Origin: Pseudomonadota bacterium
GTDB taxonomy: Bacteria; Pseudomonadota; Alphaproteobacteria; Rhodobacterales; Rhodobacteraceae
Length of the DNA stretch: 64,000 bases
Reading direction: 5' to 3'
NCBI GenBank assembly: GCA_018240425.1
Contig: JAFEFU010000049.1
Coordinates: 1 to 64,000 of the forward strand
The notes beneath the pieces are model-generated. The model searched no databases. It was not told the origin of the DNA and saw only the letters and a list, made by a program, of their open reading frames with translations. Positions 46,490-54,957 of the stretch are shown piece by piece; position 1 is the stretch's first letter, and each line of letters opens with the position of its first letter. The position numbers and the translations under genes were made by a program.

Positions 46490-47827
46490 TCACACGGTAT
46501 CGAGGTAGATTTCCGTCTGTTCCGCCGGGGTCAGCTCGGCCATGTAGTGCAGTTCCTGGCGCTTGGTCATGACCAGGTTGGTGATGAGCTCCCTCGGAAA
46601 GATCCGCGCGATCTTTTCGCTTTTCTCGAAGACGGCGATGGCCTCTTCCCAGGTGTCGGGGATCAGCGGCAGGTCAAGCGCATAGGCGTTGCCGGTGATC
46701 GGCGGTGGGGGCGTCATCTTTTCCTCGATGCCGATCAGGGCCGCGCCGAGGATGCCGGCCAGCATCAGGTAGGGGTTCACGTCGCCGCCGGCGGTGCGGT
46801 GTTCGATCCGCCGCGCCGAGGGGCTGCCCGAGGGCACGCGGATGGCCGAGGTCCGGTTTTCATAGGCCCAGCAGACCGCGTTCGGGGCGTGGGCCTCGGG
46901 GATCAGCCGGTCATAGCTGTTGGCGTGGGGCGCGAAGAGAAGCGCCGAGTCCGGCATCGCCCACAGGCATCCGGCGATGGCGTTCATCAGCAGTTCCGAC
47001 CCTTCGGGCCCGCCGTTGGAAAAGACGTTCCTGCCGTCCTTGTCGATGATCGAAAAGTGGGTGTGCAGGCCGTTGCCGGAATATTCCGGGTAGGGCTTGG
47101 CCATGAAGCTGGCGGCGAAACCGTGGCGGCGGGCAAGCCCCTTGACCAGCATCTTGAACAGCCAGGCATCGTCGGCGGCGCGCAGCGCGTCGTCGCAATG
47201 CATCAGGTTGATCTCGAACTGGCCAAGGCCGGATTCCGAAATCGCGGTGTCTGCGGGGATGTCCATCTCCTCGCAGGCGTCATAGAGATCGGTGAAGAAG
47301 CTGTCGAAGGCGTCAAGCGCGCGGATCGACAGGATTTCGGCGGCCTTGCGCCTCTTGCCCGACCGGGGCGAGGGCGGCACCTGCAGGGTCTTGCCGCTGT
47401 CGTCGATCAGGAAGAACTCGAGTTCCATCGCGCAGACCGGCGTCAGACCCCGCGCCTTGTAGCGTTCGACCACGGCGCGCAGCGCGTGGCGGGGATCGCC
47501 GTCATAGGGCTGGCCATTCTCGCGGAACATCCAGATCGGCAGAAGCGCGGTCGGCGCCTCGAGCCAGGGCATCGGCATGTAGCCGCGTTCGGTGGGCTTG
47601 AGGATGCCGTCGGCGTCTCCGCTTTCAAAGAGAAGCGGGCTGTCTTCGACATCCTCGCCCCAGATGTCGAGGTTCAGGACCGACATCGGAAAGCGGGTTC
47701 CGTCGCTTTCCACCTTGTCGGCGAACCGTGCCGGCACGCGCTTGCCGCGCGCCTGTCCGTTCAGATCCGCCGCTGCCACGCGGATCGTGCGCACCTGGGG
47801 GTGCTTCCTCAGCCAGTCTTTCATCAT
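46490..47827 (-). CDS. Glutamine-synthetase-like ligase (second)
   Basis: This 445-residue GS-fold paralogue of the 44345-45697 gene has AMELEFFLIDDSG, ESGLGQFEINLMHCDD, KPYPEYSGNGLHTHFS and RRIEHRTAGGDVNPYLML. It is clearly diverged from its neighbour, suggesting a different amine substrate or a heteromeric role. It is the first gene of the cluster; the 242-base gap upstream holds the probable promoter and the palindrome TTTGATCAAA (47998-48007). Two ATG codons open the gene and 47827 is the first. Confidence 0.86.
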   Translation of the reverse strand: MMKDWLRKHPQVRTIRVAAADLNGQARGKRVPARFADKVESDGTRFPMSVLNLDIWGEDVEDSPLLFESGDADGILKPTERGYMPMPWLEAPTALLPIWMFRENGQPYDGDPRHALRAVVERYKARGLTPVCAMELEFFLIDDSGKTLQVPPSPRSGKRRKAAEILSIRALDAFDSFFTDLYDACEEMDIPADTAISESGLGQFEINLMHCDDALRAADDAWLFKMLVKGLARRHGFAASFMAKPYPEYSGNGLHTHFSIIDKDGRNVFSNGGPEGSELLMNAIAGCLWAMPDSALLFAPHANSYDRLIPEAHAPNAVCWAYENRTSAIRVPSGSPSARRIEHRTAGGDVNPYLMLAGILGAALIGIEEKMTPPPPITGNAYALDLPLIPDTWEEAIAVFEKSEKIARIFPRELITNLVMTKRQELHYMAELTPAEQTEIYLDTV

Positions 47828-47997
47828 CAGTCACAGCCAGGGCCGGTGCCACATCCGCGCCGCAGGCCGGGCAGGGTGCCCGGAGCGGGGATGGGGACCA
47901 TGCCCTTGGTCCTTTCTCCCGTTGCGACCAATCCCATCCGTCCCGGAAGTCAGGAGCGGGCGCCGCATCAACGCAGTCCGGGCGGGTGCCCGGTGAA

Positions 47998-48007
47998 TTT
48001 GATCAAA
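47998..48007. promoter_or_regulatory. Palindrome upstream of the amine-ligase cluster
   Basis: TTTGATCAAA is a perfect 10-bp palindrome inside an unusually AT-rich patch (about 47995-48025) of the 242-base gap before the cluster's first gene. It is a plausible operator or promoter element; the regulator is unknown. Confidence 0.35.
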
Positions 48008-48069
48008 AACGTGATAGCATCAGAGCCAGAGCCGGCGCAAGCGGAATCTGACGGCGCGTCTGGCGCTGG

Positions 48070-48837
48070 TCAGCCCGTCCACTCCACCGGGGTGGGCTCG
48101 GGCGGGGTCGGAACCGCCAGGTAGGCGCCGGCCGGAATATCGGCCAGTCCGCGCAGACCGGGGGCGGATGCGGCCAGTCCGGGCAGGTCGGCGATCGCGG
48201 CGCGGACGGCGGCGGCGATGGCCGGGGCATGGGCGGCAAGGGCGGTGACCAAGGGCAGGCCCGGAGTCGGCTCGGTGCGCGCGGCGACGCGCAGGCGGCC
48301 GGTGACGGAGGGCCGGTAGCGTTCCAGAAGACGCCAGGTCACGGCATCCACCGCGCCGATGTCGGCACGCCCCTCGGCGACGGCCCGGGCGGTTTCCAGA
48401 TGGGCGCCGGTGTCGATCAGCCGACTGAAGCGCCTGCCTTCACGCGCGGCAAGGTTCTGCGGTGCGGCCCAGCCCGACTGGCTGTCCTGGCCGTTCATCG
48501 CCAGCCGCCGGTCGAGGAAATCCTGCCATGCGCCGGTCTCGTCGCGCCTGACGATGAGGTGGGAGTAGTAATATCCCGGCGGCGCCCCCTCGAGGCCGTA
48601 GTCCGGCGTGCCGACCAGCGCAACCTTGCCATGCAGGCGGGTGCGGTAGGGAAAGCCGCAGGTGTGCCCGAGGACAAGCCCGCCATCCAGCCAAAGCGCC
48701 CAGAGATCGCCGCCGCGCGTCAGTTCGTCGGGCGCCGGGACGCCCCGCCGGCGCAGCCCGTCGCGGATATGGTGCCAGAGCCGGTCGGTGTCGGCCCGCA
48801 CCTCGGGCCAGTCGTACATGGCGAGCGTCGCGATCAC
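48070..48837 (-). CDS. PhnD/SsuA-like substrate-binding fold protein, no signal peptide
   Basis: This 255-residue periplasmic-binding-protein fold protein of the PhnD/SsuA/transferrin-like type has VLGHTCGFPYRTRLHGKVALVGTP near the N-terminus and GRADIGAVDAVTWRLLERY for the second lobe. It has no signal peptide, so it is probably cytoplasmic or exported by another route. It starts at a GTG (48837) overlapping the TerB-like stop (GTGA). Its ligand is unknown; phosphonates, amines and other anions are possible. Confidence 0.8.
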   Translation of the reverse strand: MIATLAMYDWPEVRADTDRLWHHIRDGLRRRGVPAPDELTRGGDLWALWLDGGLVLGHTCGFPYRTRLHGKVALVGTPDYGLEGAPPGYYYSHLIVRRDETGAWQDFLDRRLAMNGQDSQSGWAAPQNLAAREGRRFSRLIDTGAHLETARAVAEGRADIGAVDAVTWRLLERYRPSVTGRLRVAARTEPTPGLPLVTALAAHAPAIAAAVRAAIADLPGLAASAPGLRGLADIPAGAYLAVPTPPEPTPVEWTG

Positions 48838-49268
48838 CGGGACTGGACCCTTTGGCGGGCGCGGGCGCTGTCCTGGTCGCTGACCCCCAGAAGGTTGGCC
48901 ACCAGCCGGATCAGCGCCTCTTCATCGGCGCTGCGCTCCTCGTCGGCCAGCGCCACCGACCAGAGCGCCTGAAGGATCTCGATCCGGTCCTCGTGCGGGA
49001 CGGCATCCTTCAGCGCGCGGGTGAAGCGCACCGTGTCGGGCGAGGCGGCTTCAAGGGCCTCGGCCCTTTCGCGCAATTGCACGGCCTCGAACGGGGAGAT
49101 GCCGTAGCGGCTGGCAAGGATGCGGTCGATCCGCGCGATCTCGGCCGGCTCGTACTGGCTGTCGGCACGGGCAAGCCGGACCAGAAGCGCGGCCAGCGCC
49201 AATGGCCCTGCGGGATCGGCGGGCGCCGGGTGCGGGGCGGTCAGTGCGGAGAGAAGCCGTTCGAACAT
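48834..49268 (-). CDS. TerB-like helical protein
   Basis: This 144-residue all-helical protein of the TerB/DjlA-N fold has ALAALLVRLARADSQYEPAEIARIDRIL and VALADEERSADEEALIRLVANLLGVS, the paired acidic helices that mark the family. The name comes from tellurite-resistance TerB, but many such proteins act in unrelated metal or stress contexts, so no role is assigned. It is coupled by overlap to the PhnD-like gene. Confidence 0.8.
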   Translation of the reverse strand: MFERLLSALTAPHPAPADPAGPLALAALLVRLARADSQYEPAEIARIDRILASRYGISPFEAVQLRERAEALEAASPDTVRFTRALKDAVPHEDRIEILQALWSVALADEERSADEEALIRLVANLLGVSDQDSARARQRVQSR

Positions 49269-49307
49269 GCCGTCAGATATAGCGGTCCCGGCGGCGCTGG
49301 CAACGGT

Positions 49308-49814
49308 TCAGGCGGCCACAGGGTCGGCGGCCAGCCAGCCGGCTATCGTTCCGGGCTCGGCCGGAAGGGGCACGGCCGCGCCGCCGCAGAAGTCCTGGAA
49401 GGCCGCGAAGTTCTGCGGATTGACGCCGATCAGGACCGGAAGACCGGCAGCGAGCGCCTCGGCGATCAGTTCGCGGAATCCCCGGCCCTCGGCCTCGTGC
49501 TTGCCGAACTTGTTCACGATCAAAAGATCGGCATTGCCCAGCCGGGCACGGGCGATGGCCACCGCCTGCTCGAGCGCGCCCGCGTCCAGACGGCAGCCCG
49601 TCGAGCCGGTTCCCAGGTTCTGGCTGATGCGGACCTCGGGCCCGTCGGGCAGAAGCAACAGGTCCATGTCGCACAGGTGCCCGCACTCGCGGTCGGTGTT
49701 GATCTGCACGGTTCCCGCCAGCCTGAAGCCGCACGACGACAGGTGCCCGGCCATCGCCGACAGAAAGGCGTCCGTCGCGCCCGGCCCCTCGAGCCGCACA
49801 AAGCCAAGTTTCAT
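49308..49814 (-). CDS. DUF2478 protein
   Basis: This 168-residue cytoplasmic protein of the DUF2478 family has a strand-loop start KLGFVRLEGPGATDAFLSAM, a Cys-containing ECGHLCDMDLLLLPDG segment and NADLLIVNKFGKHEAEGRGF, which resembles a Walker-B-type strand. I recall the family near molybdate or nitrogenase genes, but there is no such cluster here. It is divergent from the iron-type permease gene. The function is unknown. Confidence 0.75.
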   Translation of the reverse strand: MKLGFVRLEGPGATDAFLSAMAGHLSSCGFRLAGTVQINTDRECGHLCDMDLLLLPDGPEVRISQNLGTGSTGCRLDAGALEQAVAIARARLGNADLLIVNKFGKHEAEGRGFRELIAEALAAGLPVLIGVNPQNFAAFQDFCGGAAVPLPAEPGTIAGWLAADPVAA

Positions 49815-49955
49815 CCGCCCGTCCTTTCGTTGCCGCCAGACTAGCAATCGCAGGGGGGCGTGAACAGGCCCCGCTCGCCCGGTCTGCCGCGGGGCCGATT
49901 GACGCAGCCCGCCCGCGGTGGACAGACGGTGCGAATTGGATTAACCCGGCTTGAA

Positions 49956-51662
49956 ATGACTGATAAAAACACTCATCTAACAGCGGCCCCCGCCTTCCGC
50001 CGGCCGTTCGCGGTTCCGCTGCCCTCGCCCTGGTCGGCCGGGGCGGTGGCGATCGCGCTGCTGGTGCTGGCGCCCATCGGGTCGGTGATCTGGACCGCCT
50101 TCCACCCGACCGAGAACATCTGGCCGCACCTCGTCGCCACGACGCTGCCACGCTATCTGAGCAATACGCTGATCCTGGCTCTGGCCACCGGCCTTCTGGC
50201 CGGCGCAGCGGGTACCGGGGCGGCCTGGCTGGTCACGATGTACCGCTTTCCGGCCTCGCGGCTGATCGAATGGCTTCTGCTCGCGCCCCTGGCGATCCCG
50301 GCCTATGTCGGGGCCTATGTCCTGGTGGACTTCCTGCAATATTCCGGCCCGGTCCAGAGCGAGCTGCGCGCCCTCTTCGGCTGGCACAGCGCCCGCGACT
50401 ACTGGTTTCCCGAAATCCGTTCGCGGTGGGCAGCGGTAGCGGTGCTGGCGGCGGCACTTTATCCCTATGTCTATCTGCTGGCGCGCTCGGCCTTCCGCGA
50501 ACAGGCGGGCGGCAGCTACGAGATGGCGCGCGCACTCGGTTCCGGGCCGTTCGCCCTCTTCTGGCGGGTCGGCCTGCCGCTGGCGCGCCCGGCGATCGCG
50601 GCGGGTGTGGCGATCGTCATGATGGAGACGGTGAACGACTTCGGGGTGGTCGATTTCTTCGCGGTGCAGACCCTGACCACCGGGATCTTCTCCGTCTGGC
50701 TCGAGACCGGCAATTCCGGCGGCGCGGCGCAGCTCGCCTGTCTGATCCTGTCGATCATCCTCGTGCTGTCGGTGCTCGAGCGCGCGGGGCGGCGCAAGTC
50801 GCGCTTCTATGGCGCCGCGCGTCAGCGGCGGCCGATCGCGCCGCAGGCGCTGACCGGCCCCGCCGGCTGGCTGGCCTGCGGCCTCTGCCTCGTGCCGTTC
50901 CTCGCGGGCTTCGTCCTGCCGGTTGGCGTGATGCTCGTCCATGCGCTGCGCAGCCCCGAGGCATGGCTGTCGCCGGAGCTTGCCCGGGCGCTGCTCAACA
51001 CCCTGACCGTCGCGGGCTGCGCCGCCATCCTGACGGTTCTTGCGGCGATCTTCATGGTCTACGGAGTGCGCCTGACCGAATCGCGGACCGCGCGCTTCCT
51101 GTTTCCGGTCGCAGCGATCGGTTATGCGGTTCCCGGGGCGGTCCTGGCGGTCGGCATCCTGATCCCCCTTGCGGCGGCCGACCATCTGCTCGCGGACCTG
51201 ATCCTCGACCTGACCGGCCGCGATCCGGGGCTGATCGTGACCGGCTCGGCGGCGGCGATCATCCTTGCCTACACCGTGCGCTTCTTCGCGATCGCCCAGG
51301 GTGCGATCGACAGCGCCTTCGGCCGTATCGCTCCGTCTCTGCCGCTTGCGGCGCGCTCGCTCGGGCGGACCCTCGGCGGCACGCTCCGCGCCGTCTACCT
51401 GCCCCTGATGCGGACCTCGCTCGGCACGGCGGTCCTGCTCGTCTTTGTCGACAGCGTGAAGGAGCTGCCGGCGACGCTGCTCCTGCGGCCCTTCAACTTC
51501 GAGACGCTGGCCACGCGGGTGCAGGAGAAGGCCAGCCTCGAGAACATCACCGACGCCGCGCCGGCCGCGCTGCTCATCATCGCGGTGGGGCTGGCCGCCG
51601 TGACCCTTCTGGCACGCGCCCACCTTGGCGGCCCGGGCATGGACGGGCGTCGCAAGGGATAA
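49956..51662 (+). CDS. Iron(III)-type ABC transporter permease, two fused domains
   Basis: This 568-residue membrane protein consists of two BPD_transp_1 units in tandem, as in FbpB/AfuB ferric permeases, with about 12 membrane segments. EAA-type loops appear in YEMARALGSGPFALFWRVGLPLARP and AARSLGRTLGGTLRAVYLPL. No binding-protein or ATPase gene lies beside it in the window, which is unusual for this type. The ATG at 49956 precedes the first helix; the open frame upstream is non-conserved. Confidence 0.88.
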   Translation: MTDKNTHLTAAPAFRRPFAVPLPSPWSAGAVAIALLVLAPIGSVIWTAFHPTENIWPHLVATTLPRYLSNTLILALATGLLAGAAGTGAAWLVTMYRFPASRLIEWLLLAPLAIPAYVGAYVLVDFLQYSGPVQSELRALFGWHSARDYWFPEIRSRWAAVAVLAAALYPYVYLLARSAFREQAGGSYEMARALGSGPFALFWRVGLPLARPAIAAGVAIVMMETVNDFGVVDFFAVQTLTTGIFSVWLETGNSGGAAQLACLILSIILVLSVLERAGRRKSRFYGAARQRRPIAPQALTGPAGWLACGLCLVPFLAGFVLPVGVMLVHALRSPEAWLSPELARALLNTLTVAGCAAILTVLAAIFMVYGVRLTESRTARFLFPVAAIGYAVPGAVLAVGILIPLAAADHLLADLILDLTGRDPGLIVTGSAAAIILAYTVRFFAIAQGAIDSAFGRIAPSLPLAARSLGRTLGGTLRAVYLPLMRTSLGTAVLLVFVDSVKELPATLLLRPFNFETLATRVQEKASLENITDAAPAALLIIAVGLAAVTLLARAHLGGPGMDGRRKG

Positions 51663-51703
51663 TCCTTGCGCCGGGACCCCGAGGGGACTATCTCCGCGCC
51701 AGT

Positions 51704-51779
51704 GCCCCTATAGCTCAGCTGGTAGAGCATCTGATTTGTAATCAGAGGGTCGGCGGTTCAAGTCCGTCTGGGGGCGCCA
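51704..51779 (+). tRNA. tRNA-Thr(UGU)
   Basis: This is a complete 76-base cloverleaf. The acceptor stem GCCCCTA pairs with TGGGGGC, the discriminator is G51776 and CCA is encoded (51777-51779). The anticodon arm TCTGA-TTTGTAA-TCAGA gives anticodon TGT, reading ACA (Thr). The T-arm is GGCGG-TTCAAGT-CCGTC. Promoter-like TTGCGC/CTATCT elements lie 11-38 bases upstream, over the permease stop. It marks the left edge of a compositional shift. Confidence 0.95.
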
Positions 51780-52235
51780 ATGATTTCAAAGGCTTAAGAT
51801 ATTTCGGAGTGTTGAACTGATCGGCGGGCCGCGTCGTACTTGCAGGTTGCTTGCACACGGTGGAAAACCACCCCTCTGCCAGTCGGCCCTCCCTTGGGTA
51901 TGGCCACGCCGCGTTGTGATCGACTTGATGGTGTCGCCAGACACATCGAGCGAGGACAACGGACATGACCACGACGGACAGGATAGCCCACCGCAAGCCG
52001 TTACTTCTCGAGCTGCGCAGGAGCGTTCCAACCTCAGCCGCGCCGGCGGCCTGGGCTGCATCTCGAATCGGATGATCATCGGGGGTGGTAACGCCGGGTA
52101 TTGCTCGACCAGCCAGTCCTTCAGGATGGAAGTCCCGTCATCCCCCCGGGCCCGAAGCTCACAGAATAAACCGTCCGCGTGAGCGTCGGGGTGCAGCCTG
52201 CGCAATCCGCATCCTCAGCCAGGGTTTGAACGGAC
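51780..52235. other. Non-coding or degenerate tract after tRNA-Thr
   Basis: Several short frames exist on the minus strand, but none has a good start, ribosome site and recognisable fold. G+C falls from the tRNA onward. One minus-strand frame (about 52060-52205) contains SILKDWLVEQYPALPPP, which might be a degraded gene end. No integrase, terminal repeat or second copy of the tRNA 3' end is seen within the next 5.5 kb. Confidence 0.5.
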
Positions 52236-53174
52236 TCAGCTTCGACGCCCGGCGGCCAGGCCATCCTGCCTCTTCATCCATTCCCACGTTTCGGCTACGC
52301 CGCGTTTGAGATCGGTGGAACTCGTCCAACCCAGAAGCTCGCGCGCTCGATGTACATCAAGGACCGACTTCGGAACGTCAATACCACGCGCGGGCCTGTA
52401 AATCACATCGAGATGCAAACCGGTCGCGGCCGAAACGATCTCTACGATTTCATTTATGCTTGCCCCTCGACCGCTGCCGCCATTGAGCGCGCCCTCGATA
52501 TCGCTGAAGGCACCCGTCACGCAGAGATCGGCGAGATCGGCCACATGCACATAGTCCCGCACAACGCTCCCATCGCCCCAGATCTCGATGGGCTGGCCCT
52601 CCTTGGCACGCCGCAGGAAGGTCGAGATCACCCCCTGAACGCCGGAGTGCGCCTGCCTGGGGCCATAGGGATTGGACCCCCGGATGACCAGCGGCGAAAG
52701 ACCGCGGCCACGGCGGTACTGGTCGAAATACTGCTCGATCGCCACCTTTACGATACCGTAGGAACTCCGCGGTCGCAGAGGGTGGCTTTCGGGTGTCGGC
52801 ACCTGCTCGGGAATGCCGTAGACCGTGCCGCCGGACGACATGTAGACGATCCGCCTGATCCCGAGATCGAGCATCGAGTCAACAAGGTTCAGCGTCCCGA
52901 CAAGATTGTCGCGCACATCCGACTGCGGATTGAGATCGGCGGTGCCCGGAAAGGTCGTGCTGGCCAGGTGAAAGACGACATCGATTCCCGTCAGCGCCTC
53001 GATCAGCGCCATGGAGTCGTCCAGGCTCCCGAACTGATAGTCGACATTTGCGAGCGGCGCCCGGAACCTTTCCGGTCGTCTGTTGAACGAGCGGACACCG
53101 TGGCCGTCTCTGAGCAGCCGGTCAACGACGTGTGAACCGATGAAGCCGCAGCCTCCGATGACAAGAGCCTTCAC
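52236..53174 (-). CDS. NAD-dependent nucleotide-sugar epimerase/dehydratase
   Basis: This 312-residue extended SDR has the NAD-binding GGCGFIGSHVVDRLL at the N-terminus, the active-site YGIVK (Y-x3-K) after SSYG, and NPYGPRQ and VRDYVHVADLADLCV typical of UDP-glucose 4-epimerase-like enzymes. It starts at a GTG (53174). It probably makes a sugar donor for the adjacent glycosyltransferase; the exact sugar is unknown. Base composition is lower in GC than the chromosome core. Confidence 0.9.
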   Translation of the reverse strand: MKALVIGGCGFIGSHVVDRLLRDGHGVRSFNRRPERFRAPLANVDYQFGSLDDSMALIEALTGIDVVFHLASTTFPGTADLNPQSDVRDNLVGTLNLVDSMLDLGIRRIVYMSSGGTVYGIPEQVPTPESHPLRPRSSYGIVKVAIEQYFDQYRRGRGLSPLVIRGSNPYGPRQAHSGVQGVISTFLRRAKEGQPIEIWGDGSVVRDYVHVADLADLCVTGAFSDIEGALNGGSGRGASINEIVEIVSAATGLHLDVIYRPARGIDVPKSVLDVHRARELLGWTSSTDLKRGVAETWEWMKRQDGLAAGRRS

Positions 53175-53244
53175 GCCCGGTCCCTTCTGTTTTCCAGGTG
53201 ATCTGGATAGCGCGCCAAGCCGGTTGCGCCAAGCCCTGCTCCAG

Positions 53245-54708
53245 TCATTGGCAGGAGGGCACGGTCTGGGCCGTTCTGGCCACCGACGACAGGGCCATCT
53301 CCTCTATCCGGGCTGCGTAGCCAGCAAAGTCGAACCTGGCCCGGGCAACGTCCATTGACCGCTGCCGGACCCTTTCCAGCAGATCGTTGTCATTTGCGAG
53401 CGCCCGGACCTTGTCGCTCAGATCGCCTGTATCGAGATACCGCGCGACGCAGGCTTCGCCCAGCTCGCTTTCCTCCAGTATGGGCGCAATGCCGCTGGCC
53501 CGTTCGAAGCAGACGATCGGCAGGCCGAGGCTCATGGCATCGACAGTCACGTTCGGGAGAGGATCGAGCCGAGATGACAGGAGGAAAAGGTCCGCGGTGC
53601 GATAGGCAGTTTCGATCTCATTCGTCGGAGAAAGGATTCGAAGCCGCGTCTCAAGACCCGACCGATGGATTTGGTCGGCAAGGAAGACCGAATAGTTATA
53701 GCCCTTGGTCGGCTCGTACCCGCCGCCGATCCACACGAAGTCGAACCGGTCGCCATCCGGGCCATGGACGAGCCTGTTCGCGCATTCGATGAAGAGGTCG
53801 AGGCCCTTGCGCAGCTCCACCGAGCCGGCGCCCATCACGAGAAACCGACCCTCCGAGCCCGTGGGCCGCAGTTTCTGGAGAAGCCGCGCCGTTTCCGCCG
53901 TCCGCCGTGCCTCGCTGACCGGGGCAGCAGGCACCCTGCACCGCCCCTGCGGAACCACATGAACGGCGCCGGTTGCCTTGACTGCACCGGTTTCGACCGC
54001 GTTCTCGAGCGTGAGCGGGCTGGAAAACACCATCGCGACCGAGCTGTCCGCGATAGTCCCGAACACCTTGTCGCGGTTCGGCGTGTAGCCTGCGAACTCA
54101 TGAACCAACGTGACCACCCGAACGCCGGCATTCTTCATGGCCGGCAGGATGGCGCTTGACTCGACACTGTTGACCACGGCGAAGGCGACGTGATCCCGGG
54201 CCATGACATATTTGACTATGTCTTGATAGACCTGCGCCCGCACGACCTGCCTGTCCGTCAGCAGAACCTCGGTGCTGGCTTCTCGGAACGCGCCGAGCAG
54301 CTTACCGGGGCCGAGCGTGATGAACACGATGTTGTAGCGGCTCGACAGCGCTTCGCCGAGATTGAGCGCGAGGATCGGCGCTCCGGTCAGGCTGGCCTCG
54401 TGCGTGACGACAATCAATGTCGGCAGGTCCGGGTTGCGGGGCCGTGCGCCCTTCAGCGGCACGAAGCTGTCTTGCGGCGTCGCGTCGGCGGGCGCGTTCA
54501 ATAGCAGCGACCGGCTGGGGCTTCGCTTGGCGGCGCTGCGCGCGAACCGACTCGTCGTTTTCGGGGAGAGCACCGATCTTGGCGACGACAGGGCGGACAG
54601 GATGCGATAGACAAGCAGGTCCGATGCAGTCCTGAGCGGATGCCGTCGCGCACGGACCAGTTGCAGTTCCAGATCCTTGGCGTAGTTTTCCAGCTCTGCA
54701 TCTGTCAT
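53245..54708 (-). CDS. Glycosyltransferase, GT4-like
   Basis: This 487-residue protein has an N-terminal ~75-residue basic helical region, then a GT-B fold. The acceptor-side domain contains PTLIVVTHEASLTGAPILALNL, and the donor-side domain contains the GAGSVELRKGLDLFIECA, DLFLLSSRLDPLPNVTVDAM and GLPIVCFERASGIAPIL motifs. It would build a surface or secreted glycan from nucleotide sugars. It is upstream of the epimerase on the same strand (70-base gap). Confidence 0.88.
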   Translation of the reverse strand: MTDAELENYAKDLELQLVRARRHPLRTASDLLVYRILSALSSPRSVLSPKTTSRFARSAAKRSPSRSLLLNAPADATPQDSFVPLKGARPRNPDLPTLIVVTHEASLTGAPILALNLGEALSSRYNIVFITLGPGKLLGAFREASTEVLLTDRQVVRAQVYQDIVKYVMARDHVAFAVVNSVESSAILPAMKNAGVRVVTLVHEFAGYTPNRDKVFGTIADSSVAMVFSSPLTLENAVETGAVKATGAVHVVPQGRCRVPAAPVSEARRTAETARLLQKLRPTGSEGRFLVMGAGSVELRKGLDLFIECANRLVHGPDGDRFDFVWIGGGYEPTKGYNYSVFLADQIHRSGLETRLRILSPTNEIETAYRTADLFLLSSRLDPLPNVTVDAMSLGLPIVCFERASGIAPILEESELGEACVARYLDTGDLSDKVRALANDNDLLERVRQRSMDVARARFDFAGYAARIEEMALSSVARTAQTVPSCQ

Positions 54709-54957
54709 TCGTCATCCTTTCCATCCCGGCGCTGCGATGCGCATTGTGGCGCGCACCCCGCCCGGTTCGGCGCCGCTGATACATCCCCTCGACGCCTGGT
54801 GCAATTGACCCCCAACCCAAAGGGGTGCCGTTCGCGAAAATACGCCCAGCCGGACTGGGAGCGAGGGACTTTTCCACAACGCCGACTTTCGATAGAAACC
54901 GGAAAATCGCAAGAAACGTGCGACAGCGCCGCATGGGCTGTCAGAAAGACAAACGTG

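Noticed and set aside
51786..52205. Minus-strand frame of 139 codons after tRNA-Thr
   Set aside because: No ribosome site or recognisable fold; its end reads into sequence next to the tRNA. Possibly a decayed gene but not supportable as a CDS.
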